From Phycisphaerales bacterium (lineage in GTDB: Bacteria; Planctomycetota; Phycisphaerae; UBA1845; Fen-1342), in assembly GCA_022839625.1 (NCBI GenBank), contig JALHJL010000066.1, positions 1 to 18,774 on the forward strand: DNA of 18,774 nt, given 5' to 3'. Shown here in pieces: positions 1 through 6,423 of this stretch (position 1 is its first letter; each line of letters begins with the position of its first letter). Under the pieces are notes generated by a model. It was not told the origin of the DNA and ran no database searches. It saw nothing but the letters and a program-made list of their open reading frames with translations. A program made the translations under genes and the position numbers.

Positions 1-420
1 CGTCGGGACCGCCCGCCGCTGGTTGTAGCGGTTCATGTACGTGTTGAATTGCGTCTGGACGTTCGTCGCCGTCCCGACCACCCAGATCGCGCCGTCGAAA
101 ACGGCTGTAGGAGTCCCCGTTACGCCGTAGAAGCTTGTCCGGGCCGACCACTGCGGGATGCCGTAGGCCGTGTCATTGGTATGAATCTGTACCAGCGTGA
201 ACGTCCCGTCGACAATCTGGTCGTTGGGGTCGTTCATCATCCAGTCCAACGCCTGACCGGCGTATGGGCAGTAGCCGCATTCATTGTCCGTGAACTCCTC
301 GCAGATTACGACGCGCTCCGCCCCCAGCGCGGACGAACACAAGAGCGCCGTTGCCAGAGTCGGGACGAGCCACCAGCGGCTCTGCCCCCGGGTCTTCCCA
401 GACAGATTTCGCTTTCGCAT
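1..420 (-). CDS. Secreted thioredoxin-fold (Omp28-like) protein, 3' part outside the window
   Basis: The reading frame is open from an ATG at 420-418 to the left window edge, giving 140 codons with no stop. An AAGGAG-type ribosome binding site (CTCCTT on the + strand, 428-433) lies 7 bases upstream and fixes the start. Residues 1-33 form a signal peptide: basic start (MRKRN), hydrophobic core LVPTLATALLC, likely cleavage near ALG-AE. The mature protein opens with VVICEEFTDNECGYCPYAG, so a CxxC redox motif sits at C48-C51, and GVTGTPTAVFDG supplies the cis-proline loop of a thioredoxin fold. The arrangement resembles Omp28-related and other exported thioredoxin-like proteins. Inferred role: an extracytoplasmic thiol-disulfide or lipoprotein-type thioredoxin protein; substrate unknown. 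The C-terminal part, which may hold further domains, is not visible. Confident about fold and export, less about family. Confidence 0.8.
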   Translation of the reverse strand, partial: MRKRNLSGKTRGQSRWWLVPTLATALLCSSALGAERVVICEEFTDNECGYCPYAGQALDWMMNDPNDQIVDGTFTLVQIHTNDTAYGIPQWSARTSFYGVTGTPTAVFDGAIWVVGTATNVQTQFNTYMNRYNQRRAVPT

Positions 421-957
421 TGCTACACTCCTTGAGGCGACGGCCCGGTCCGGCCGGGGCCAGGACACCGGGGCCCGGGCGCGCGGTCGAGGTTCGAACG
501 GGTCGTCGTCATCGGTACCGAGACGCAAATCCCAAGAGCAAACCACAGCGATTACCCGCCGTCAGCGCGCTCCGCCCCGGCCACGACCGGGCGGATACGT
601 GCGATCACGCATTACGCGCGTCCCTCACCGCTGGCGTGCCAGGCACCGGGCGGCACTTGCCTGGAACCGGGCGGCGGTTGGCGGTGCGAACGGCATTGCC
701 TCGCGCTGATGTGGGCACAACGTACGGTGTATGCCGGCGTCCCGGGGGACCCGACACTCACAGCTCGCGCCGGCGACCAAGCACGGTCGCGCTCGACCCA
801 CGACGTCTCCGGGGTGAAATGCACGCTGACCCGCCCGTGGCAGCAAGGCGATTAGGGACATCCAGCGCGGTAAAAATGGGTTCTACGCGCCGGGCGTCGC
901 CGCCCCGTCCGGCCACGCGTGCCGTTTGGGCGCCAAACTGCGCCCTTCCGGGGCCGG
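421..957. other. Gene-poor GC-rich stretch with a small inverted/direct repeat
   Basis: I see no convincing gene here. Open frames exist on both strands, but their proteins are arginine- and proline-rich low-complexity text typical of GC-rich non-coding DNA, and none has a ribosome binding site. A short repeat lies at 639-675: CCAGGCA (639-645) pairs with TGCCTGG (658-664), and ACCGGGCGGC occurs twice (645-654 and 666-675). If the promoter at 1046-1074 drives the secreted thioredoxin-fold gene, this stretch would be most of a leader of about 600 nt. Confidence 0.5.
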
Positions 958-996
958 TCAGGTGACGAGCATATGGCGGAGCTCTGGACCGAGCAT
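958..996 (-). CDS. Possible 12-residue leader peptide with a very strong ribosome binding site
   Basis: The minus strand reads AAAGGAGGTGA, a near-perfect match to the 16S anti-Shine-Dalgarno (+ strand 1002-1012), then 8 bases after AGGAGG an ATG at 996-994. The frame encodes MLGPELRHMLVT and stops with TGA at 960-958. A good sigma-70-like promoter lies just upstream at 1046-1074. No continuation in another frame looks like a protein. It could be a leader peptide controlling downstream expression, a genuine tiny protein, or the 5' remnant of a lost gene. The first residues resemble the start of some MgtE magnesium transporters from memory, which would favour a remnant, but the match is too short to trust. 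Confidence 0.35.
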   Translation of the reverse strand: MLGPELRHMLVT

Positions 997-1045
997 GCGC
1001 GTCACCTCCTTTCGCGTGAGCCGAAGTTAACGAACAACTGTACCC

Positions 1046-1074
1046 ATCTTAACGAGACGCCTTGCTTAACTCAA
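1046..1074 (-). promoter_or_regulatory. Sigma-70-like promoter reading leftward
   Basis: Read on the minus strand, TTGAGT (1074-1069) and TAAGAT (1051-1046) are separated by exactly 17 bp, in an AT-rich island inside GC-rich DNA. The predicted start of transcription is near 1039, about 40 nt before the strong ribosome binding site of the 12-codon ORF. TTAAC occurs three times around it (1027-1031, 1049-1053, 1066-1070), and the first two copies extend to TTAACGA; these could be operator repeats. Confidence 0.5.
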
Positions 1075-1080
1075 TAGAAT

Positions 1081-1463
1081 CCGAGTTCGCAACGCTCGTC
1101 CCTGGACGTGCGTTGGGTGCCGCGGGCGGCTTGTCCGCCCGTGCTTCGGGCGGCACTGACAGCAATCTGCCAGTGGCCCCTGCGGCGTTCGACGGTCCCC
1201 GCTCCAGAGCACCTTGCATCAGCGTGTAGCGGCCGAGCTTCTGTTCGGCGGACGGCCGACCGGGAGGTCGGCCGGTACGAGAAACGGTATGAGAACCTCA
1301 GGACTGCTCCAAGGGATTATTGCCGGTTCGGTAGCCCTGGAGGCCCCGGCCGCGGCCGGGCAAGCCCCTGAGCGGCGGGCCGCCAAGCCCCCGGCCAGCG
1401 CGCGCGGGACGCGGCCGTCTCAGAATACCGATTTTCGCGCGTTGCTGGCCAACGAGCGGAAGA
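1081..1463. other. Non-coding stretch upstream of nusA
   Basis: No supported gene. The rimP gene that usually precedes nusA is not here, and open frames on either strand give low-complexity Arg/Ala/Gly/Pro sequence. The only structure I can point to is the GC-rich hairpin at 1121-1144, listed separately. Confidence 0.5.
1121..1144. repeat. GC-rich hairpin, possibly a dispersed repeat
   Basis: CGGGCGG (1123-1129) and CCGCCCG (1135-1141) form a 7-bp perfect stem around the loop CTTGT, with weaker pairing extending outward. A further GGGCGGCAC follows at about 1148. There is no T-run, so it is unlikely to be an intrinsic terminator. It has the look of the short dispersed palindromes found elsewhere in this window. 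Confidence 0.4.
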
Positions 1464-1479
1464 CCCGGTATACTCCGGG
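1464..1479 (+). promoter_or_regulatory. Candidate nusA promoter: -10 box framed by an inverted repeat
   Basis: TATACT (1469-1474) is a good -10 hexamer and is framed exactly by CCCGG (1464-1468) and CCGGG (1475-1479). A recognisable -35 at the usual distance is missing; TTGCTG at 1442-1447 is 21 bp away, which is too far. Transcription from here would give nusA a leader of about 155 nt. A hairpin follows at 1493-1511 (CGGCAC/GTGCCG). Confidence 0.4.
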
Positions 1480-1570
1480 GCGGCCTGGAGTACGGCACGC
1501 CGTGGGTGCCGCTCGAGGCCGTGTGCCCGGCCGAGGTAGTGGCGGCCCGCACAGCGACCAATTTGCGCCA

Positions 1571-1621
1571 ATGGGCCCGCTGGCGGGGCCCGACGGGTCG
1601 CACGAGCGGCCCATTTTTGTT
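1571..1621 (+). terminator. Terminator-like hairpin in the nusA leader (candidate attenuator)
   Basis: ATGGGCC plus GCT (1571-1581, one C bulged) pairs with AGC plus GGCCCAT (1605-1614), a stem of about 10 bp. It is followed at once by TTTTTGTT (1614-1621). This is the form of an intrinsic terminator, and it ends only 13 nt before the nusA ATG. Since no gene is visible immediately upstream, it is more likely to act on transcripts heading into nusA than to end another unit. Function is inferred. Confidence 0.5.
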
Positions 1622-1634
1622 GACGGCTGAGACC

Positions 1635-3119
1635 ATGAACCCAGACCTGATCCGCATCATTGACGGCATCTCGCGGGACAAGAACATCGACCGCGATTCG
1701 CTCATCGCCGACATCGAGGCCGCCATGGTCAGCGCGATCCGCAAGAACTATGGCGAAGAGGCCGAGGTGGAGGTCAAGCTCGACCTGTCGTCGGGGAAGT
1801 TCCGCGCGACGGTCGGCGGCGAGCCGGTCGACGTACAGGTCCTGGGCCGCATCGCCGCCCAGACCGCCAAGCAGATGATCATCCAGAAGACGCGCGAGCG
1901 CGAACGGAGCAGCATCTTCGACGACTTCACGGAACGCCGCGGCACGATCGTGACCGGCACGGTCGTGCGCAACGAGGGCGGCAACCTGCTCGTGAATATC
2001 GGGCGTACCGAAGGGTTCCTACCCCGCAGCGAGCAAATCCCCGGCGAGACCCACAATACCGGCGAGCGCATCCGCGTCCTGATTCTCGAGGTCCGCGAGC
2101 AGCCTAACCACGTCAAGATCATTCTCTCCCGCTCGCACCCGGAGTTCATCGAGCGGCTCTTCGAGATCGAGGTGCCGGAGGTCGCCGAACAGATCATCGA
2201 GATTCGGGCCCTGGCGCGCGAGGCCGGTTATCGGACGAAGGTCGCCGTCAGCAGTATCGATTCCAAAGTCGATGCGGTTGGGGCCTGCGTCGGCGTCCGC
2301 GGCAGCCGCATCAAGAACATCGTCGACGAGCTGGGCGGCGAGAAGATCGACATCGTCCGCTGGAACGAATCCAGCCAGATTCTCATTCAGAATGCGCTCA
2401 AGCCGGCGGAAGTCCAGGAAGTCGCCTTGTGCTTTGAGCTGGTGAAGGCGACGGTCGTCGTCGCCGAGGACCAGCTCTCGCTCGCGATCGGCAAACGCGG
2501 CCAGAACGTCCGGCTCGCGGCGCGCCTCACGGGCTGGGACATCGACATTCTTACTCCCGCCGAATACACGAAGCACCTGGAGACGCTGGAGCACACGCTG
2601 AAGAGCGTTGCCGGCGTGGACGACGTGCTGCTCGACAAGCTGATCGCGTTCGGCTGTGTTTCCGTCGCCGACATCGACGAGATCGGGCCGGACCCGCTCG
2701 TGAAGGAACTGGACCTGGACGCCGAGCTCGCCGAGAAGATCGTCGAGGCCTGTGGCGAAGAGGTTATCCGGCAGGAGGAGCAGCGCGAGGCGGAGGCGAA
2801 GGCCAAGGCCGAGCAGGAACGGCTCGCGGCCGAAACGGCAGCGACGGCCGCCGACGCGGACGCGGTCCAGGACGCCAGCGAAGGCACCGGGGAAGTGACG
2901 GAAGGCGGGGTGATCGCGGCCGGGACGGGCGAAGCGGTCACCGCCGCCGACTGGCCGCCGATCGCGGCCGAGCCGGGTGTGCCGCTCATCTCGGAGCCAG
3001 CGGCGCCGCCGAGCCTCAGCGGTGGAGTATCGGAGCCCAGCGCTGAAGCCGACGCCGGAAACACGTTGGCGGAGGTGCCGTTGGAGCGGTCGGAACCGGA
3101 GGGGGAGCCGCGCTCGTAG
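1635..3119 (+). CDS. nusA: Transcription termination/antitermination factor NusA
   Basis: NusA binds RNA polymerase and RNA, modulating pausing, termination and antitermination. From the ATG at 1635 the protein is 494 residues. Domains in order: RNA polymerase-binding N-terminal domain (about 1-100, ending in GRIAAQTAKQMIIQK), S1 domain (about 103-165), KH1 with GVRGSRIKNIVDELGGEKID (about 220-240), KH2 with LAIGKRGQNVRLAARL (about 283-299), then a helix-hairpin-helix-like repeat (about 318-380). The last 110 or so residues are Ala/Glu/Pro-rich and probably disordered. The open frame extends 43 codons further upstream, but homology begins at MNPDLIRII, so 1635 is preferred even though its ribosome binding site is weak. 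The N-terminal domain is shorter than in E. coli, lacking roughly 25 residues before GRIAAQTAKQ. Neither rimP nor infB is adjacent. Confidence 0.96.
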   Translation: MNPDLIRIIDGISRDKNIDRDSLIADIEAAMVSAIRKNYGEEAEVEVKLDLSSGKFRATVGGEPVDVQVLGRIAAQTAKQMIIQKTRERERSSIFDDFTERRGTIVTGTVVRNEGGNLLVNIGRTEGFLPRSEQIPGETHNTGERIRVLILEVREQPNHVKIILSRSHPEFIERLFEIEVPEVAEQIIEIRALAREAGYRTKVAVSSIDSKVDAVGACVGVRGSRIKNIVDELGGEKIDIVRWNESSQILIQNALKPAEVQEVALCFELVKATVVVAEDQLSLAIGKRGQNVRLAARLTGWDIDILTPAEYTKHLETLEHTLKSVAGVDDVLLDKLIAFGCVSVADIDEIGPDPLVKELDLDAELAEKIVEACGEEVIRQEEQREAEAKAKAEQERLAAETAATAADADAVQDASEGTGEVTEGGVIAAGTGEAVTAADWPPIAAEPGVPLISEPAAPPSLSGGVSEPSAEADAGNTLAEVPLERSEPEGEPRS

Positions 3120-3160
3120 ACCGCGGGCCGCGAGGAACGCGCGCCGCCCGCCGAAGCGTG

Positions 3161-4162
3161 TCAGCTACGCGCTGCACCGTGCGCGATGTCGCGCGTGGCG
3201 AGCAAGTAGAAGAAGAACGTGGCCCCGAGGATGTTCGTTACCACGCCGACCGGCAGCTCGGTCACGGGTAGCGATCGTGCCAGACCGTCGCACGCGGCCA
3301 GGAATGCTGCGCCGAGGAGGACCGAGCCCAGCAGCAACGGCAGCGTGCACACGCCGAAGATCGCACGGCCGATGTGCGGCACCATCAGCCCGACGAAGCC
3401 GATCGGGCCGCAGTTGGCCACGATCACAGCGGTGAGCACGCCGACGAGCAGGTAGCAGGTCCAGATCGTCCGCCCGACGTTGACACCGCGCGACGCGGCC
3501 AGGTCATCGCCGAACGCCAGCAGATCGAGGGCCCGGTGGGAGTAGGCGACGTAGGCGAGGACCGGTACCAGGACCAGGGCGATCTCGAGCGCGGCCCGCG
3601 GGCGCAGCGTGCCCAGCGAACCCATCATCCAGATCACGATGTCGTTGGTGATGGCCCGGTCGGCCAGGAAGAACACCAGCAGAATACCGGCCGAGCACAT
3701 GTACGCGACGCAGACGCCCGCGAGCAAGAGCCGCGCCATGTCGCGCCCGCGGCGCAGCCGGCTCATCAGGTAAACGAGGCTCATCGCCGCCAGCGCGCCG
3801 CCGAAGGCCAGTAGCGTCAGCGTCGGCACGCCGGCGGGGGCCCAGCCGTGCCAACCGCCAAGGAACCCCAGGGCCGCCGCGAGCGAAGCCCCGCTGGCGA
3901 CGCCCAGCGTGTACGGTTCGGCCAGGGGGTTGCGGAACAGGGCCTGAAAGACGACGCCGCCCGCCGCCAGGCTCGCGCCGGCGCAGGCCGCCAGCAGGCT
4001 TCGCGGAACGCGCAGGTGCCAGAAGATGTACGACGGCTGGTCCGAGGCGACGATTTCGCGCCACGTGATCCAGTGGGGCCCGAGCCAGGGAGTGGCCGCG
4101 ACGATCACGACCGCCAGGGCGGCAAGGAGCGCGTAGCGGGCCGCGGTCGAGCGCGCACGCAT
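3161..4162 (-). CDS. FecCD/BtuC-family ABC transporter permease
   Basis: A 333-residue polytopic inner-membrane protein of the family that moves iron-siderophore complexes, haem or vitamin B12. Family signatures are clear: LRVPRSLLAACAGASLAAGG near residue 50-70, then FRNPLAEPYTLGVASGASLAA, and near the C terminus the ATPase-coupling region GPIGFVGLMVPHIGRAIFG followed by DGLARSLPVTELPVGVVTNILG. About nine to ten membrane segments are expected. The start at 4162 lies 3 bp beyond the stop of the upstream lipoprotein gene, so translation is probably coupled. No ATP-binding subunit or substrate-binding protein is visible on either side: the downstream neighbour is nusA, convergent at 41 bp. Those partners must be encoded elsewhere if the permease works as an ABC importer. 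Substrate cannot be told from sequence. Confidence 0.93.
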   Translation of the reverse strand: MRARSTAARYALLAALAVVIVAATPWLGPHWITWREIVASDQPSYIFWHLRVPRSLLAACAGASLAAGGVVFQALFRNPLAEPYTLGVASGASLAAALGFLGGWHGWAPAGVPTLTLLAFGGALAAMSLVYLMSRLRRGRDMARLLLAGVCVAYMCSAGILLVFFLADRAITNDIVIWMMGSLGTLRPRAALEIALVLVPVLAYVAYSHRALDLLAFGDDLAASRGVNVGRTIWTCYLLVGVLTAVIVANCGPIGFVGLMVPHIGRAIFGVCTLPLLLGSVLLGAAFLAACDGLARSLPVTELPVGVVTNILGATFFFYLLATRDIAHGAARS

Positions 4163-4165
4163 CGG

Positions 4166-4831
4166 TCATGGTTCCCAGGGGGTCTTCTTCTCGAGATCGA
4201 CGTCGTAGAAAGGCGCCGCCACGAGGTACGCGGCGTCCTTTCCGAGCTTGGCGGCTTCTTCGTCCACGGCCAATGCGTCCGTGGCCTCCCGATGCTGGCG
4301 CCCGCGCGCCACCTGCCGCCCGTCGCGCTCGTGTGGCCCGGGCCACAGTTGGGCCTTGTCCGGCGGCGCGTGTGGGTCGACCAGCCGGAGCCGCATGCGG
4401 ACCGCCGGGGCCAGCACCGGCGAGCCGGGAGACTCGCGCAGCAGCAGGTCCTCAATGCGCACGTAGAGGACGTACTTGGCGTTCAGCCGGCGGCCGACCT
4501 TCTGCACGCTCCACCGGCTGAAGTCGGGATCTTGCTGCCGAAGGCGGAAGATCTCTTCCTGCGGAACGAGCTGCGCCTTGACCCGCTGATCGCGGAAGAT
4601 TTCGGCCAGCTTGTCGCTGAACGCCTGGCGGAAGACGGGGTTGTCCTGCTCCGGGCGGGCCGTCTCGACCAGGACCGCCAGCCGGCCGTCTGTCAGCCGG
4701 AACTCGGCCCACTGGATCTGCGGCGGGCCGAAGAAGTACGCGACGGCCGCGACGATGTTGCAGCCCGCCACGGCGGGCAGCAACAGGCCGGCGCCGGCCA
4801 GGAGCAGCACCGTAATCCGAGCCGTCCGCAT
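4166..4831 (-). CDS. Lipoprotein of unknown function (paralogue of its upstream neighbour)
   Basis: The 221-residue product starts with a lipoprotein signal peptide, MRTARITVLLLAGAG followed by LLLPAVAGC, with lipobox VAGC and lipidated C24. The body has alternating beta/alpha text, for example LAVLVET near residue 51 and EEIFRLRQQDPDFSRW, then VGRRLNAKYVLYVRIEDLLLRE. The last element (small helix, then AKYVLYVRI) recalls the fold seen in CsgG, TolB N-domain and GNA1162-type periplasmic proteins; this is my inference. It shares the order N, E-I, R, DPD, G-R, A-VL-I with the lipoprotein encoded just upstream, so the two look like an old tandem duplication. It is 1 bp from that gene and 3 bp from the permease gene, hence one operon. 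No specific function can be given. Confidence 0.85.
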   Translation of the reverse strand: MRTARITVLLLAGAGLLLPAVAGCNIVAAVAYFFGPPQIQWAEFRLTDGRLAVLVETARPEQDNPVFRQAFSDKLAEIFRDQRVKAQLVPQEEIFRLRQQDPDFSRWSVQKVGRRLNAKYVLYVRIEDLLLRESPGSPVLAPAVRMRLRLVDPHAPPDKAQLWPGPHERDGRQVARGRQHREATDALAVDEEAAKLGKDAAYLVAAPFYDVDLEKKTPWEP

Positions 4832-4832
4832 A

Positions 4833-5450
4833 CTAGCGCACCGTCACTTGCCGGTCGTAGAACTTGGCGGCCAGGTCCTGGCTGAACGCCTGCATCGTCG
4901 CGCCCCGGATGGCGCGGTCGTTCGTTCCGTACTGCCCCGGACCGTCGGGGGGATACGTCGTGTGCACGTCGCTCTGGTACGCGTGCTGCGAGTCGGGGTA
5001 CTCGGTGTTGTAGACGCGGACGGCCGCCGAGATGTGCCCACGGTACAGGTGCGGGCTCTCGGGTTCGCGCGTGGTGTATTGCGTCAGGTCGATTTCGAGC
5101 ACGCGCTCGGCGTCGAACCGCTGGCCGAGCAGCGCGGGGTCCATCTGCTCCCAGTCCGGGTCGCTGCGCTGGAAGTCCACGATCTTCTTCGGGTCGGTGA
5201 CGGATACGCCGCGAACGGTGCTCTCCAGCGCGAGCCGGGCGTGGTCCGCGACCTCCCACTGCACGTTGGGGTACTCGAACAACAGCTCATCCGGGACTCG
5301 TACCACGATGCACACGCGCTTGCCGGCCAGGTAGGGATACTCGGCCTTGACCAGCTTCGTCTGTTCCGGCAAGAAGAGGGCCAGCGCCCTGCACCCGCCC
5401 GCACAAAGCGCCGCCGCCAGCAACATGAGTCCCGCCAGCCGCATCGTCAT
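4833..5450 (-). CDS. Lipoprotein of unknown function, first gene of a lipoprotein-permease operon
   Basis: From the ATG at 5450 the product is 205 residues: MTMRLAGLMLLAAALCAGGC is a lipoprotein signal with C20 as the lipidated residue. The GAAAGGCGGG stretch upstream can serve as ribosome binding site. A start 7 codons further up (5471) is also possible. The mature part contains RVCIVVRVPDELLFEYPNV, KKIVDFQRSDPDW and LGQRFDAERVLEIDLTQY, which align in order with corresponding parts of the next gene's product. A tyrosine-, aspartate- and proline-rich stretch follows (VRVYNTEYPDSQHAY, then TTYPPDGPGQYGTND). Stop and next ATG are 1 bp apart, pointing to translational coupling with the second lipoprotein and then the FecCD permease. 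Role unknown; an outer-membrane or periplasmic partner of transport is a guess from context. Confidence 0.83.
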   Translation of the reverse strand: MTMRLAGLMLLAAALCAGGCRALALFLPEQTKLVKAEYPYLAGKRVCIVVRVPDELLFEYPNVQWEVADHARLALESTVRGVSVTDPKKIVDFQRSDPDWEQMDPALLGQRFDAERVLEIDLTQYTTREPESPHLYRGHISAAVRVYNTEYPDSQHAYQSDVHTTYPPDGPGQYGTNDRAIRGATMQAFSQDLAAKFYDRQVTVR

Positions 5451-5531
5451 CGTCACGCCCGCCTTTCGCATCACGCCTACGGGGTCGCTCCAATTGGAAG
5501 CACGATACCCGCGACCGGGCGGCTTGTGTAG

Positions 5532-5560
5532 CCGACGGCTGCCAAACCGTCGGGTACAAT
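5532..5560 (+). promoter_or_regulatory. Candidate promoter with a dyad abutting the -10 box
   Basis: TACAAT (5555-5560) is a fair -10 hexamer 53 bp before the zinc-ribbon gene. Immediately upstream, CCGACGG (5532-5538) and CCGTCGG (5547-5553) form a perfect 7-bp inverted repeat with an 8-base spacer, where an operator would overlap the promoter. A convincing -35 is absent (TTGTGT at 5524-5529 is 25 bp away). The dyad could instead be a dispersed repeat. Confidence 0.3.
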
Positions 5561-5613
5561 GCCCGTGGACTTGCCGGAGACAGGATCGCCGCGGGTTGTC
5601 TTGGAATGCGGGC

Positions 5614-6378
5614 ATGTCGTCAGCCGATGCGGAAGCCTCCCGCCGTTTCACCCTCATCTGCCCGAAGTGCGAGCGCCCGATCGCCGTCCGCGCGGCCTGG
5701 ATCGGGACCGAGGTGCGTTGCCCCCACTGCTCCGCGGTCATGGGCGTGCCATCGCCGCGGGCCGGGGGGCAACCGGTGCGGGGCAGCCTTCCGGGTCTGA
5801 CGCTTCAGCAGCACCGTTTCAGCTTCATTTGCCCGCGGTGCGAGTCGTTGCTCGAATCCCAACCGGAGCAGAGCGGCCGGACCGGCACCTGCCCTACCTG
5901 CGGGGCGCGGTTCGTTGTTCCCCCGTACCAAGGGGCACGGGACGTTTTGCGGCCCGCCGCCTTGATCGACAGCGACGACCAGGACCCCACGCCGCTGCAC
6001 GCCTACGCCGCCAGCGGCCACCAGGCGCCCCGAATTCACCGCGGCGCGGACGGCACGCCGGAGATCGAGTGCCCGCGGTGCGGCCGGCGCTCGGATATCA
6101 CGGCCAACAATTGCAGTGCGTGCAGGGCGCCCTTCACGATCGAGGGCGTACCGACCGTCCAGACGGTTCAGGGCGACGCGCTCGGCACGGCGTCCTTGGT
6201 GCTGGGCATCGTCGGGATACCGCTGTGTGCCCTGCTGGTGCCGGCGGGGCTGGCGGTTGTGCTCGGGCTGGCGAGCTGGCTTCGGCGGTCACGCTCCCGG
6301 CCGTCAGGCCACGCGCTGGCGGGCATCGTCCTGGGGCTTGCGTCGCTCGGCCTGGGCCTGCTGATCGTGTTCTTCTGA
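5614..6378 (+). CDS. Multi-zinc-ribbon protein with C-terminal membrane hairpin (DUF4190-like)
   Basis: The 254-residue product carries three pairs of zinc-knuckle motifs: C16PKC/C36PHC, C73PRC/C93PTC and C153PRC/C167SAC. The first two units are a visible internal duplication (RFTLICPKCERPI and RFSFICPRCESLL, each ending in a VVP- or GVP-like strand). After residue 180 come two hydrophobic segments, LGTASLVLGIVGIPLCALL through VLGLASWL and GHALAGIVLGLASLGLGLL, separated by an Arg-rich loop; this resembles the DUF4190 membrane hairpin. The likely topology is a cytoplasmic zinc-binding head anchored to the inner membrane. The ATG at 5614 is the first that precedes the first zinc ribbon, but it lacks a clear ribosome binding site. 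It is divergent from the lipoprotein operon. Function unknown; metal binding is well supported by the cysteines. Confidence 0.85.
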   Translation: MSSADAEASRRFTLICPKCERPIAVRAAWIGTEVRCPHCSAVMGVPSPRAGGQPVRGSLPGLTLQQHRFSFICPRCESLLESQPEQSGRTGTCPTCGARFVVPPYQGARDVLRPAALIDSDDQDPTPLHAYAASGHQAPRIHRGADGTPEIECPRCGRRSDITANNCSACRAPFTIEGVPTVQTVQGDALGTASLVLGIVGIPLCALLVPAGLAVVLGLASWLRRSRSRPSGHALAGIVLGLASLGLGLLIVFF

Positions 6379-6401
6379 TGGGAGGCGCGGAGGGTTCACG
6401 C

Positions 6402-6422
6402 CACGGCTCCGTTCGGGCCGTG
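6402..6422. terminator. Hairpin between convergent genes, weak terminator candidate
   Basis: CACGGC (6402-6407) pairs with GCCGTG (6417-6422) in the 45-bp gap between the zinc-ribbon gene and the end of pgmB. There is no T-run on either strand, so if it works it is not a classical intrinsic terminator. Confidence 0.25.
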
Positions 6423-6423
6423 C

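Noticed and set aside
284..965. Plus-strand frames of 140-200 codons at the left end
   Set aside because: Arg/Pro/Ala-rich text without ribosome binding sites; part lies opposite the signal-peptide gene.
421..1634. Hidden tRNA, rRNA or riboswitch in the long gene-poor stretch
   Set aside because: I looked for cloverleaf arms and known riboswitch cores by eye on both strands and found none; a covariance-model search would settle it.
3848..4885. 345-codon + strand frame over the permease and lipoprotein genes
   Set aside because: The opposite strand encodes a FecCD permease and a lipoprotein with clear signatures; this frame is low-complexity.
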